NCBI GenBank assembly: GCA_947599755.1
Contig: CANQFO010000028.1
Coordinates: 1-12,884 of the forward strand
Reading direction: 5' to 3'
Source: an uncultured Bacilli bacterium
GTDB taxonomy: Bacteria > Bacillota_I > Bacilli_A > RF39 > UBA660
Length of the DNA stretch: 12,884 bases
The position numbers and the translations under genes are program-made. Positions 1-8,121 of the stretch are shown here, piece after piece. The stretch's first letter is position 1; each line of letters opens with the position of its first letter. Under the pieces are notes generated by a model, which made no database searches, was not told where the DNA came from, and saw only the letters and a list, made by a program, of their open reading frames with translations.

Positions 1-3000
1 GATGTTGTCCTGTTGTTCTTTTTACTCCTGTACATCCTAGTGCTAGTCGTTCCATTTCTGCTGTTCTCATATTATCAATTTGATGTTCTTCTAGATATCC
101 TCTAACAAATCCAAAGGCAGTTTTGTCTGCTACTGTACCAATTGTTCCTGCACGATAGACATTATTTTCTCCAAATAATACTTTTGTATAGGCATGAGCA
201 CTGGCTTGGTTTAAATCTGAAAAATTTAAATCGATATCTGGTACTTTATCGGCATTAAATCCTAGGAAAGTAGCAAAAGGCATATCTTGTCCATCTTTGA
301 TCATTTTGATTTTGCATTTTGGGCATATTTTATCTGGTAAATCAAATCCAGATGAATATTTGGCTCCTAAAGGTTGATTTTGATCATCATCAAAAAGGCT
401 GAATTGGCATTTCTCACATCGATAATGGGCAGGAAGTGGATTAACTTCGGTAATTCCCATTAATGTTGCGACAAAACTTGATCCTACGGAACCACGAGAT
501 CCAACTAAATATCCTTCGTCATTTGAATGTTTTACTAATCTTTGGGCAATTAAATAAATGGGATCAAATCCTCCTCCTATAATTCCTCCTAAAGATTGAT
601 TTAATTTTTGTTCTATTTCTTCTTCTGATAATTCTTCATTCATCTTTTTTATATGATTTCTGATTAATTCTTTTACTGCATCAAATCCTTTTAGAATTAC
701 TTCATGAAGTTGTTTAAATATTTCTTCTTCTTTTATATTTTGTGCTTGTTCTTTAATGGTTTTTAGTACAATATCTCCATATAATTCTATTGAAATACGT
801 TCTTCAATTGAATGTGGTAAAGGTTCTCCGTACCACTCTTTTGCTTTTGTGTATACTAAATCTGTTACTACTCTTGGGCAATCTAGGTAAGATTTTCCAT
901 CATCGCTTTTTACTCGCGGAGAAAAAGGAATTCCTCCAGTATCAATAATTACTTCTATTACTTCTATCATATCAGCAATTTTATTGGTATTTTCTACTAC
1001 TATTTGATAAGCTAGATTAGGATCTAAAAAATTAAAATCATGTAACATTTCTTCTGTAGTTCTGAAATGATTAGAGGGAATTTCTTTGATATTATTTCTT
1101 GCTAATGGATGTCTTCCTCCACCAGGAACTTTTTGATTTACAATAATTTCTCGATAAATTTTATCTTCTCTTTGAATATGGTGAACATCCCCTGTTGCTA
1201 CAATGATTTTTCCTGCTTCTTGGGTTACTCTGATGATTTTTTCGATATGAGCTGCTAATTCTACTTCTGTTGCGAAGTCTCCGGTTTGAATTAGATGATT
1301 ATAACATTCTAGGGGTTGAACTTCTACATAATCATAAAATCTAATGATATTAGAAAGTTCATCTTCACTTTTACTTTTTCCTTCGGTAAATACTTCACTT
1401 TCGTAACAACCACTACCGATTAATAATCCTTCTCTATGTTTTTCTATTTCACTTCTTAGTATTCTTGGAGTTTTATATAAATAAGTTGTATTCGCTAAGG
1501 AAACTAATTTAAATAAGTTTTTTAATCCTTCTTTATTTTTTGCTAATATATTTACATGATGTGCTCGTCCATATTTATGAATTTCATCTTTACTAACTAA
1601 AGTATCTAATTGATCCATTGTTTCTATATTACGATTGGATAATTTTTTTAACATTTTATGAAATACTAGGGCTGTTCCTTCAGCATCATAATCTCCTCTA
1701 TGATGGGCTGATTCATCCCAAGGAACTTCATATCTTTTTACTAGGGCTGATAGAGAGTGTCTAGCATAAGTATTATCCATTGTTCTTGATAATTCTAATG
1801 TATCAATTACAGGATTTTGAAATGTTCCTAAGTGATATTTTTTATAAGCCATCTCTAGAAAGGAAACATCAAATTTAGCGTTATGAGCAACCATTGGACA
1901 ATCTCCATACCACTCAATAAATCTTTTTATGGCATTTTCTTCATTGTCTTTATCTTTTAACATTTCATCTGTAATATTCGTTACTTCTATAATTTTTTTA
2001 GGAAGTGGTCTTCCTGGATTGATTAATTCGTCATATTTTTCTAAAATTTCTCCATTTTTGATTTTTACCGCACCAATTTCTATAATGGAATCTGTACCTC
2101 CAGCATTAAAACCAGTAGTTTCAAAGTCAAATACTACATAAGTTTGATCTAGTAAAACTTCTTTGTTTGGTCTTACTACAATGTTTACTGTATCATCGAT
2201 TAAGACTAATTCACTACCATAGATGGCTTTGAAAGGTGGGGTATTTTCTTTTCTATTTTTATTATATTCTGTTACAAAATTAAAGATATGAGGAAAGGCT
2301 TGAACACCATTGTGATCTGTGATTGCTATTGCTTTATGTCCCCAGGCTATGGCTTGTTTTAGTAAATCAATTTCATCTGCTAATCCATCCATTTGACTCA
2401 TTTTTGTATGGCAATGAAGTTCTACTCTTTTTTCTTCTGCTGTATCTTTTTTTTCTTCTTTTTTCTTTTCTATTTTGATGATATCTCTAGCATTTAATAC
2501 TAATTCTTTTGAAAAGGGATCATTTTTTGTATATCCTCTAATTTTATACCAGTTTCCTTCTTTTAGTTCTTTACATAGTCTTTTATATTCTTCATCATCT
2601 CTTACAAATACTTTGCAATATATACTATCTGATTCATCTGTTACTTTTAAGGTAATAATTTTAAAATCTGTTTTTGATGATTCAAAATATTCTGTACCAA
2701 AGATATATCCTTCTATTACTATATTGTTATCTTCACCTAAAAGAGTTTTGATTTTAATTGGGTCTTCTTTTATTGATCTACCTATTACATTATTTGGATC
2801 TTTTTTTTCTCTTTTGTAGGATTTTTCTTTGGTTTCTATGGTAGTCCTTTTTTCTTCTTTCTTTTCTTTTTGTTCTGATATAGAATTTGGTATAGCAATT
2901 AAATCTTTTTTTATTTCTTCTAATATATTTTCTTGATGTTTGATTGTAATTTCTATGTTAAAAGGATATCCTATTTTTTTATAAAATTGATTAATTTCTT

Positions 3001-3403
3001 CTAAGCATTCTGATAGTCTTTCTTTTTCCATTTCGTTTGCTACAACTAAATTTAGGTAATCTTGTTCTTTTTTTAGACAGTCTTCATAAATTTCTAATAC
3101 TTTTAATTTCTGTTTTAGTTGTTTTAATAGATAAGGATAATAGGTTAAATAAAGATCTAGATCGATTTGTTTGATTTCAAATGTAAATCCTATTTGATTG
3201 GCTTTTGGATCTAGGGCTTGTTTTTTTTGTTCTAATTCTTCATAAATTGTTATGGGTAGTAAATTTTCTTTTTCGATAAAAATTTCCCAAGTTTTTTTTT
3301 GTGTATTGATTTTGATTTTTTTGATTTGTGCATCCAAAAAATAGGAATATTTTTCTTTTTCCATTCCTATTCTATCTAGTAAGATTTGCATCTTTTCATC
3401 CAT
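1..3403 (-). CDS. polC: DNA polymerase III alpha subunit, PolC type (partial, 3' end outside window)
   Basis: This is the replicative DNA polymerase of low-GC Gram-positives, with built-in 3'-5' proofreading. The reading frame is open from ATG at 3403 to the left edge, about 1134 residues against roughly 1440 for the family, so the C-terminal ~300 residues are missing only because the window ends. Seen in order: an N-terminal domain, an OB-fold-like segment near residues 230-290, a PHP domain with HCHTKMSQMDG from residue 330, a DnaQ-type exonuclease with FDFETTGF near 425 and later HNAKFD and HRGDYDAEG, the GYLVGSRGSVGSS polymerase motif, a CxxC...CxxC zinc knuckle (YRCEKC, CPKC), and the palm motif PDIDLNFS at about 1055 holding the catalytic aspartates. 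GGGGGAG lies just upstream of the start. The gene follows the 278-codon gene by 15 bases and is probably co-transcribed with it. The exonuclease inserted in the PHP domain distinguishes PolC from DnaE. Confidence 0.97.
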   Translation of the reverse strand, partial: MDEKMQILLDRIGMEKEKYSYFLDAQIKKIKINTQKKTWEIFIEKENLLPITIYEELEQKKQALDPKANQIGFTFEIKQIDLDLYLTYYPYLLKQLKQKLKVLEIYEDCLKKEQDYLNLVVANEMEKERLSECLEEINQFYKKIGYPFNIEITIKHQENILEEIKKDLIAIPNSISEQKEKKEEKRTTIETKEKSYKREKKDPNNVIGRSIKEDPIKIKTLLGEDNNIVIEGYIFGTEYFESSKTDFKIITLKVTDESDSIYCKVFVRDDEEYKRLCKELKEGNWYKIRGYTKNDPFSKELVLNARDIIKIEKKKEEKKDTAEEKRVELHCHTKMSQMDGLADEIDLLKQAIAWGHKAIAITDHNGVQAFPHIFNFVTEYNKNRKENTPPFKAIYGSELVLIDDTVNIVVRPNKEVLLDQTYVVFDFETTGFNAGGTDSIIEIGAVKIKNGEILEKYDELINPGRPLPKKIIEVTNITDEMLKDKDNEENAIKRFIEWYGDCPMVAHNAKFDVSFLEMAYKKYHLGTFQNPVIDTLELSRTMDNTYARHSLSALVKRYEVPWDESAHHRGDYDAEGTALVFHKMLKKLSNRNIETMDQLDTLVSKDEIHKYGRAHHVNILAKNKEGLKNLFKLVSLANTTYLYKTPRILRSEIEKHREGLLIGSGCYESEVFTEGKSKSEDELSNIIRFYDYVEVQPLECYNHLIQTGDFATEVELAAHIEKIIRVTQEAGKIIVATGDVHHIQREDKIYREIIVNQKVPGGGRHPLARNNIKEIPSNHFRTTEEMLHDFNFLDPNLAYQIVVENTNKIADMIEVIEVIIDTGGIPFSPRVKSDDGKSYLDCPRVVTDLVYTKAKEWYGEPLPHSIEERISIELYGDIVLKTIKEQAQNIKEEEIFKQLHEVILKGFDAVKELIRNHIKKMNEELSEEEIEQKLNQSLGGIIGGGFDPIYLIAQRLVKHSNDEGYLVGSRGSVGSSFVATLMGITEVNPLPAHYRCEKCQFSLFDDDQNQPLGAKYSSGFDLPDKICPKCKIKMIKDGQDMPFATFLGFNADKVPDIDLNFSDLNQASAHAYTKVLFGENNVYRAGTIGTVADKTAFGFVRGYLEEHQIDNMRTAEMERLALGCTGVKRTTGQH

Positions 3404-3418
3404 GTTTACTCCCCCTTA

Positions 3419-4255
3419 CTATATTACTTCTATCATTTCTTTTTTCATTATATATTTTTGATTTCTTATACAAAATTGAATAAATTCTTCTAAATCCATT
3501 TTTTTTAATTCTTTTTCATAGGCATATTCATTTGCACTAAAAAATATTTTATCTCGCTCCATGTATTCTTGCATTTTTTCTTTTGGTATTCCTAAGTACA
3601 TTAACCAATATGGATAAATTTTTCTTTTTGTCTTTTCTAATGTTGAGCTTTCTTTTTGGTATGTACTTTTATTTGATAACTGTGTTGCAAACTCATTTAA
3701 AATAGCTAATTCAATAATGGCATTGGTTATTTCTCTTTGTTCACTAGGGAGATTTTCTAGTTCTTTTTTTACTAATGTTAAGAGAATGTGTAAAATTGTT
3801 TTTAAAGGATTTCTTCTATCGATTTTTTTTCCATAAATAATCATTTTATTTTCTTCATTATTTTCTGATAACTCAATGATATTTAGATCTTCATGAACTA
3901 CTAATATTGTACATGGTATATAATCTTTTTTCATAATTTGATTCCAAGATTTTTCGATTTGTTTTTTATTTTTATCCCATATATTCATTATTTCTATACG
4001 ATATTTTTCTGTTTGTTTTTTTACTTTTTCATATTCTTTGCTCTCTAATAAAAAATTATATATAGTATCATCATTTGGAATAAAATTTTTGAGTTCTTTT
4101 AAAATTTGTTTTTTATCTTTATATACATTATTATACTCTATTTTATAGTTCATCCATAGTTTTTGTTTTAATTCGTAAATGGATTCTGAAATTGATGATG
4201 CAAATAATAGGTGCCAAATTAAGATATAATCATTTATCATGAATTTCATGTTCAT
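3419..4255 (-). CDS. hypothetical protein, 278 aa, upstream of polC
   Basis: I do not recognise this gene. It encodes a soluble-looking, Lys/Glu/Ile-rich, largely helical protein with no clear signal peptide or membrane segment; residues 8-20 are hydrophobic but short. A middle beta-like stretch (CTILVVHEDLNIIELS, residues 115-130) is followed by helices LKTILHILLTLVKKEL (151-166) and AIIELAILNEFATQL (179-193). This spacing loosely recalls zincin proteases (HExxH helix, then a glutamate helix), but the metal-binding glutamate and second histidine are absent, so an active protease is unlikely and the resemblance may be chance. ATG at 4255 is chosen because AGGATGTGG lies about 7 bases upstream; ATG at 4249 is an alternative. 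It stops (TAG) 15 bases before polC, suggesting one operon, and a terminator and possible promoter lie upstream. Confidence 0.8.
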   Translation of the reverse strand: MNMKFMINDYILIWHLLFASSISESIYELKQKLWMNYKIEYNNVYKDKKQILKELKNFIPNDDTIYNFLLESKEYEKVKKQTEKYRIEIMNIWDKNKKQIEKSWNQIMKKDYIPCTILVVHEDLNIIELSENNEENKMIIYGKKIDRRNPLKTILHILLTLVKKELENLPSEQREITNAIIELAILNEFATQLSNKSTYQKESSTLEKTKRKIYPYWLMYLGIPKEKMQEYMERDKIFFSANEYAYEKELKKMDLEEFIQFCIRNQKYIMKKEMIEVI

Positions 4256-4288
4256 TTTTTTACCACATCCTACAGCTTTTCTAATTCT

Positions 4289-4317
4289 ATCATATCATAA
4301 AGTAGGCATGATGAACA
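4289..4317 (-). promoter_or_regulatory. possible promoter for the 278-aa gene and polC
   Basis: On the minus strand, two overlapping TATGAT -10-like hexamers (4294-4299 and 4289-4294) lie 34 bases and more upstream of the ATG at 4255. A weak -35 match, TGTTCA (4312-4317), is 17 bases from the second. It is placed between the upstream terminator and the gene, as expected, but the -35 is poor. Confidence 0.4.
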
Positions 4318-4397
4318 TTTATTTTTGATTTTTTCTGGTATTTTTCTCACAATTTTTTGACTAAATTTTTCATTTGATGAAATTTATCTTGTTCCAT

Positions 4398-4449
4398 ATT
4401 AAAAAGACAATCATTAACTTGTTTTTCATTTAAGTATGATTTGTCTTTG
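4398..4449 (-). terminator. long-loop intrinsic terminator after the 296-aa gene
   Basis: Minus-strand RNA forms AAAGACAaATCAT-ACTT pairing with AAGT-TA-ATGAT-TGTCTTT (arms 4403-4448; one bulged A and a two-base bulge), with an A-rich loop of about 11 bases. The 3' arm runs straight into a U-rich tail (TTTTTAAT). It begins about 11 bases after the stop at 4460 and separates that gene from the 278-aa/polC unit. Confidence 0.7.
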
Positions 4450-4459
4450 TTTCTTTTCC

Positions 4460-5350
4460 TTAGAAAAATTTTTGGTAAATAAAATATGCTGATACGGCAA
4501 CAATGGCAATGATTATGATGATTAAAAAAATTTTTATTCCTATCGGAATTTTTTTCTCTTTAAATTCATCTTCTAAATCAAAGTCTTTGTCCGATAAATC
4601 CATGCTTCTTGTATAAAATTCCGTATCTGCATCTTTTAGAGCTTCTGGTCTTTTTTCTTCTTTTTCCTTTAATTGTTGCATTTTTTCAATTTGCTCTTTG
4701 TCTAAAATTTCTTTCGATAAAGTTAATTGATCATCTTCTAATTCTTCTTTGTCTTCTGGTTGTGGTTTTTCTACTTTATCCATTACATTGGTTGCCATTA
4801 AATCACTTAATAGATCAATACTTGTTGCTTTATCAATTTCTCCGGCTAAGGTTTTTGAAGTAATCGTATCAATCAATTCTCTAATTTCTTCATCGTTTGG
4901 TTTGATTACTTTTTCTTTTTTTTCTTTCCGATATTTTTCTAATTCTTCTGGATTTAAATTTGCTAAAATATTATAATTGGTATTTTTTAGTTTTCTTCTT
5001 TCTTCTAAGGCGTCTTTTTCAACTCTATTTTTTCTTGCTTCTTGCAATACACTATTAATATCATAAATTTTATTTTCATGATCTTGATATAGGCTATTAA
5101 AATCTTCTAATTCTTTTTTTACTTTAGGCATTGGTACCATATTGTACTCTTTCATTTTTTGATAATTTTCTCTAGTTTTCGTACTTTTTCCAATATCACT
5201 TAAATCATATGCATTGGCATTGGTTACATCTGTAAAATTGGTGTATCGTTTATTTGTACCAACACTTTGGTATAATTCTTGATTTTTATCTGATCTTGTT
5301 TTCGTTTGAGTACTTTGTATTTCTTTATATCGATCCATTCTGCTTCTCAT
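4460..5350 (-). CDS. tail-anchored membrane protein, 296 aa, unknown function
   Basis: I do not recognise a family. Residues 1-268 are hydrophilic and strongly charged (Lys, Glu, Asp), rich in predicted helix and coiled coil, with Ser/Thr/Asn-rich residues 1-60. Residues 270-291 form a single very hydrophobic helix (run of Ile/Val/Ala) followed by YQKFF, so the protein should be a tail-anchored, N-in membrane protein with a cytosolic domain. No signal peptide, cysteine cluster or catalytic motif is visible. The start at 5350 follows TAGGTGAT four bases upstream; ATG at 5338 (M5) is possible but too far from it. The gene has its own promoter, diverging from the ferredoxin gene, and its own terminator, so it is probably a single-gene unit. 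A scaffold or regulatory role at the membrane is only a guess. Confidence 0.8.
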   Translation of the reverse strand: MRSRMDRYKEIQSTQTKTRSDKNQELYQSVGTNKRYTNFTDVTNANAYDLSDIGKSTKTRENYQKMKEYNMVPMPKVKKELEDFNSLYQDHENKIYDINSVLQEARKNRVEKDALEERRKLKNTNYNILANLNPEELEKYRKEKKEKVIKPNDEEIRELIDTITSKTLAGEIDKATSIDLLSDLMATNVMDKVEKPQPEDKEELEDDQLTLSKEILDKEQIEKMQQLKEKEEKRPEALKDADTEFYTRSMDLSDKDFDLEDEFKEKKIPIGIKIFLIIIIIAIVAVSAYFIYQKFF

Positions 5351-5379
5351 GGTATCACCTACTTATCTTATTTAATTTT

Positions 5380-5409
5380 ATCATATATCCTTTAAAAACA
5401 AAAGTTCAA
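5380..5409 (-). promoter_or_regulatory. probable sigma-A-type promoter for the 296-aa gene
   Basis: Minus-strand TTGAAC (5404-5409), an 18-base spacer and TATGAT (5380-5385) lie about 30 bases upstream of the ATG at 5350. It diverges from the ferredoxin promoter, and the two -35 regions sit within about 20 bases of each other. Confidence 0.5.
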
Positions 5410-5417
5410 AATACGTC

Positions 5418-5446
5418 TTTACGTCAACTTAAATATTCGATATAAT
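5418..5446 (+). promoter_or_regulatory. probable sigma-A-type promoter for ferredoxin
   Basis: TTTACG (5418-5423), 17-base spacer, then a perfect TATAAT (5441-5446), giving a leader of about 18 bases before the TTG start at 5471. The direct repeat ACGTC-ttt-ACGTC (5413-5425) overlaps the -35 region. Confidence 0.65.
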
Positions 5447-5470
5447 ATTGTTTGAAAGGAAGGGTTTTAT

Positions 5471-5671
5471 TTGAAAGCAAAAGTAAATCAGGATGCTTGC
5501 ATTGGATGCGGTGCTTGTGTTGCAATATGTGATCAAGTATTTGAATTTAATGATGAAGGGTTATCTACTGTAAAAAAAGATAAACAAAATAAAATTGATG
5601 ATACTTTGAAAAATGATGTTCGTGAGGCAAGTGAGTCTTGTCCTACTGCCGCAATTGAAATTGAAGAATAA
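5471..5671 (+). CDS. fer: [4Fe-4S] ferredoxin, single-cluster Bacillus type
   Basis: This is a 66-residue acidic electron carrier in the cytosol. The cluster ligands are visible as CIGCGAC (C10, C13, C16) and the distal C57-P in SCPTAAIEI, matching the single-cluster C-x2-C-x2-C...C-P pattern of Bacillus Fer. C20 (AICDQ) is an extra cysteine that could be a vestige of a second-cluster signature. Length is slightly shorter than the usual ~80 because the C-terminus is trimmed after IEIEE. The start is TTG at 5471: there is no ATG nearby, and AAGGAAGGG lies 7 bases upstream. It is monocistronic, with its own promoter and a strong terminator, and converges with rluB. Its redox partner cannot be told from the neighbours. 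Confidence 0.93.
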   Translation: MKAKVNQDACIGCGACVAICDQVFEFNDEGLSTVKKDKQNKIDDTLKNDVREASESCPTAAIEIEE

Positions 5672-5700
5672 GCACTGTTTGGTGCTTATTTTTATTTTTC
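5667..5700 (+). terminator. intrinsic terminator of ferredoxin, between convergent genes
   Basis: Perfect 9-bp stem AATAAGCAC (5667-5675) / GTGCTTATT (5682-5690) with a 6-base loop and a T-rich tail on the plus strand (TTTATTTTTC). The 5' arm overlaps the ferredoxin stop codon. It also lies directly after the rluB stop on the other strand, but the tail in that direction is poor, so it is mainly a plus-strand terminator. Confidence 0.9.
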
Positions 5701-6408
5701 TAAACTATAAATTTTTTTTATTTCTTTGGGTGTTAATTTTCTATATTCTCCAGATGAAAGATTTTTTAAATCAAAAATTCCTTCTTTTTCTCTTTTTAAT
5801 TTTAAGACTTCATATCCAATTTTTTCAAACATTTTTTTTACTTGATGATTTTTTCCTTCATGAATTGTAATTTGTACTAGAGAATTATTTGTTTTTGGAT
5901 CTGTTTTTTTGCATTTTACTTTACTTGCTTTTCCTATTATCCCTTTTTCTATTTCAATACCTTCTTTTAATTTTTTTATCGCATCTAGTGTTATTTGTCC
6001 CTTTATTTTTGCTAAATAAACTTTTTCAATTTCATGTTTTGGATGCATTAAAATATTCGCAAATTCTCCATCATTTGTTAAAATTAAAACTCCTGTTGTA
6101 TCATAATCTAATCTTCCTACTGGATAAATTCTTGCATTTGTGGGAATTAGATCAGTTACTGTTTTTCTATTTTTATCATCTGTTGTTGAAGATAGTATTC
6201 CTCTTGGTTTGTTTAATAAATAATACTCTTTTTCTTCTTTTTCAATTTGGCATCCATTTACTTCAATGATATCTTTTGATGATACTTTTGTTCCTAGCTC
6301 TTTAATTATTTCTCCATTTACTTTTACTTTTCCTAAAGTAATTAATTCTTCTGCTTTTCTTCGTGAAGTAATTCCACTTTCAGCAATTACTTTTTGTAAA
6401 CGTTCCAT
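5692..6408 (-). CDS. rluB: 23S rRNA pseudouridine synthase, RluB/RsuA family
   Basis: The enzyme isomerises a specific uridine to pseudouridine in large-subunit rRNA (in Bacillus RluB, the position equivalent to E. coli 2605). It has 238 residues, the usual length. An S4 RNA-binding domain covers residues 1-48 (MERLQKVIAESGITSRRKAEE). The catalytic domain starts at LLNKPRG (64-70). The signature GRLDYDTTGVLILTNDG (98-114) contains the catalytic aspartate D101. EGKNHQVKKM (184-193) is the family's late motif, usually EGRNRQVRRM, with lysines replacing arginines as expected in an AT-rich genome. The start at 6408 has AGAGGTG 5 bases upstream. A TACAAT hexamer (6426-6431, minus strand) may be the -10 box, with no good -35. 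It stands alone, divergent from the 92-aa gene and convergent with ferredoxin. RsuA (16S) is a less likely identity. Confidence 0.93.
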   Translation of the reverse strand: MERLQKVIAESGITSRRKAEELITLGKVKVNGEIIKELGTKVSSKDIIEVNGCQIEKEEKEYYLLNKPRGILSSTTDDKNRKTVTDLIPTNARIYPVGRLDYDTTGVLILTNDGEFANILMHPKHEIEKVYLAKIKGQITLDAIKKLKEGIEIEKGIIGKASKVKCKKTDPKTNNSLVQITIHEGKNHQVKKMFEKIGYEVLKLKREKEGIFDLKNLSSGEYRKLTPKEIKKIYSLEK

Positions 6409-6507
6409 GTTTTCACCTCTATTTTATTGTACATTATTTTAATTTTTTTCTTTTCTCTTTTTTTTGATTTCTAACCTTTATTTAAAAAAGCTTTTCTTAA
6501 TTCTATA

Positions 6508-6534
6508 ACATTATTTTATTTTGGACATAGACTA
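6508..6534 (+). promoter_or_regulatory. candidate sigma-K-like promoter of the 92-aa gene
   Basis: AACA (AC at 6508-6509), a 16-base spacer and CATAGACTA (6526-6534) fit the mother-cell sigma-K consensus AC-N16/17-CATAnnnTA. A sigma-A alternative (TATAAC at 6504-6509) has no good -35. The predicted start of transcription would be near 6541, so the leader is very short (about 14 bases). The motif is short, and chance is a real possibility in AT-rich DNA. Confidence 0.35.
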
Positions 6535-6553
6535 CTATAAAGGAGGGATTTTG

Positions 6554-6832
6554 ATGTATCCTCGTAATATGGTATCTCGTTCATATCGACCTTTTTATCG
6601 AAATGGAAATTCTACGCAACCTTATCCTATATACAATAACGATGAGCGCTTTTTCTTAGCACCTTTTCTTGTTGGTGGGCTTGCTGGGACTGCTTTAGGA
6701 TATGGAATTGCTAATAACAATCAATTGAATCCAGGTCGTCCATGTTGTGGTCCAGTTTATCCAATGCCATATCCTGCTCCATATTTCCCTAATACATACT
6801 CTACTTATAATACGAATACCTTTTATTATTAA
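6554..6832 (+). CDS. small Tyr/Pro/Gly-rich protein, 92 aa, spore-coat-like composition
   Basis: No family is recognised with confidence. The 92-residue protein has a basic N-terminus rich in Arg, Tyr and Ser (1-20), a hydrophobic glycine-rich segment FFLAPFLVGGLAGTALGYG (33-51) that could insert in a membrane or drive aggregation, and a tail rich in Pro, Tyr and Asn with a CC pair (64-65) and PMPYPAPYFPNTY (70-82). Such compositions are common in spore coat, crust and surface-matrix proteins of Bacillota, so a coat-like role is plausible but inferred. The start is ATG at 6554: AAAGGAGGG ends 6 bases upstream, whereas the longer in-frame TTG at 6521 has no ribosome site. It has a possible sigma-K-like promoter, a strong terminator, and converges on the histidine kinase gene, whose stop lies within that terminator. 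Confidence 0.85.
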   Translation: MYPRNMVSRSYRPFYRNGNSTQPYPIYNNDERFFLAPFLVGGLAGTALGYGIANNNQLNPGRPCCGPVYPMPYPAPYFPNTYSTYNTNTFYY

Positions 6833-6853
6833 AAGTCCTAGGACTTTTTTCTT
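6831..6853 (+). terminator. intrinsic terminator shared by convergent genes
   Basis: Perfect palindrome AAAAGTCCTAGGACTTTT (6831-6848), giving a 7-bp stem and CTAG loop, followed by T-rich TTCTTT on the plus strand. It overlaps the plus-strand stop codon and also contains the TAG stop of the minus-strand kinase gene (6838-6840), so the two genes share this hairpin. Confidence 0.85.
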
Positions 6854-8103
6854 TGGGCATTGATTTGATTTTTTGGTAAGGTAATTACGATGGTTGTTCC
6901 TTTATTTGGAGCTGAATTATAATAAATTGTTCCTCCATGAGCTTCTATTACTTCTTTAGAAAATGCTACTCCTAGACCATTTCCATTTCTTTTAGTTGTA
7001 TAAAAAATTTCTGATAGATGCTTTAATGTTTCTTTGGTCATTCCAATACCATTATCCATAATTTTTATTTTTACATTATTTTTTTGATTTTGTACGATGA
7101 CCTTTACTTTTAATTGTTCTTTTTCTTTTTTTGCTTCTAAAGCATTTTTTAAAAGATTTACAAATACTTGTTTTAACCGATTATAATCTGCTTCTATATA
7201 AATTTCTTCTTTCATTTCAATTTGAATTGTTGCACTTTTATTCTTATATATTGGTTGTAGTATTTCTTTTGTTTCTTCTAATAGCATTTCTAAATCCATT
7301 TCTTCTTTTTCTAATTTATTAATTTTTCCTAAATCAGAAAAATCATTAATAATTTCTAAGGAACGATTAATTTCAGCTTTAATAATAGGAATATACTTCT
7401 TTATTTTTTTCTGATCTTTTATATCTAACATTTCTAAATATCCATTGCATACAGCAATGGGATTTTTTAATTCATGAGTTAATTTAGAAATTGAAATTCT
7501 TAATCTTTTTTCTTTTTCTAATTCTTTTAATGTTACTTTTAAATCTACCATTTCTTTTCCTTTATCCAAGAAATAAGTCATTAAATAACTATAAATAATA
7601 AACATTATCATAATTCCTATTACATAAATCATATTACTGATATTGATTTCTTTAGAAGCAATGTTTAAATAAAAAACTATTCCTGTAAAAAAGAATTTTA
7701 TCATGATAAATCCATTGAGCATAATTTTTTTATAATTTACTTTTTTCTTATTCATTAATGATAGAATAAAATAACTTAGATATTCTACTCCTAATATTTC
7801 TATAGATAAATTTAATCCTTCTATATCATATACTATCAGTAATATTGAAATGATTACGGATAAGAGTCTTTTTTCTTGAATATATGCTAATAATAAGGGA
7901 ATGTTATATAATACAATTGAATGTAGGGTATTGGTTTTATTATATCGTATCATTAAAAAAAGAGAAGATATTAGTGCTAAATCTAAAAAAATACTTTTTT
8001 CTTTTAGATCCATGTTTTTCATATATGCAGTATAAATTAAATAAAGACTTATTGGAAATAAGAGATAGATTCCATTCAATAGTAGATTCTCATAGTCTAT
8101 CAT
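6838..8103 (-). CDS. membrane sensor histidine kinase, sporulation-kinase (KinB)-like
   Basis: A 421-residue orphan sensor kinase. The N-terminal ~180 residues are mostly hydrophobic, with about six membrane helices (roughly 10-27, 38-52, 62-75, 80-93, 107-117, 128-148, 158-180), followed by a coiled linker (185-203). The kinase core carries the H-box KLTHELKNPIAV with phospho-acceptor H210, N-box FVNLLKNALEA (314-324), G1 DNGIGM (350-355), F-box FYTTK (367-371) and G2 GNGLG (374-378), followed by AHGGTI. HELKNP, YTTK and the PAS-less multi-helix layout resemble KinB-type kinases that feed the Spo0F/Spo0A phosphorelay; this assignment is inference. ATG at 8103 is preferred because AGGTG lies 6 bases upstream; GTG at 8112 would overlap that ribosome site. 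No response regulator gene is adjacent. Twin Spo0A-box sequences lie upstream. Confidence 0.9.
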   Translation of the reverse strand: MIDYENLLLNGIYLLFPISLYLIYTAYMKNMDLKEKSIFLDLALISSLFLMIRYNKTNTLHSIVLYNIPLLLAYIQEKRLLSVIISILLIVYDIEGLNLSIEILGVEYLSYFILSLMNKKKVNYKKIMLNGFIMIKFFFTGIVFYLNIASKEINISNMIYVIGIMIMFIIYSYLMTYFLDKGKEMVDLKVTLKELEKEKRLRISISKLTHELKNPIAVCNGYLEMLDIKDQKKIKKYIPIIKAEINRSLEIINDFSDLGKINKLEKEEMDLEMLLEETKEILQPIYKNKSATIQIEMKEEIYIEADYNRLKQVFVNLLKNALEAKKEKEQLKVKVIVQNQKNNVKIKIMDNGIGMTKETLKHLSEIFYTTKRNGNGLGVAFSKEVIEAHGGTIYYNSAPNKGTTIVITLPKNQINAQRKKS

Positions 8104-8121
8104 AAACTTCACCTGTTTTTT

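Noticed and set aside
1929..2819. Plus-strand open frames within polC
   Set aside because: They lie antisense to a continuous, motif-rich PolC frame and have no ribosome sites.
6521..6553. TTG start at 6521 for the 92-aa protein
   Set aside because: The AAGGAGGG ribosome site lies within this extension and points to ATG 6554.
8104..8112. GTG start at 8112 for the histidine kinase
   Set aside because: It overlaps the AGGTG ribosome site that correctly positions ATG 8103.
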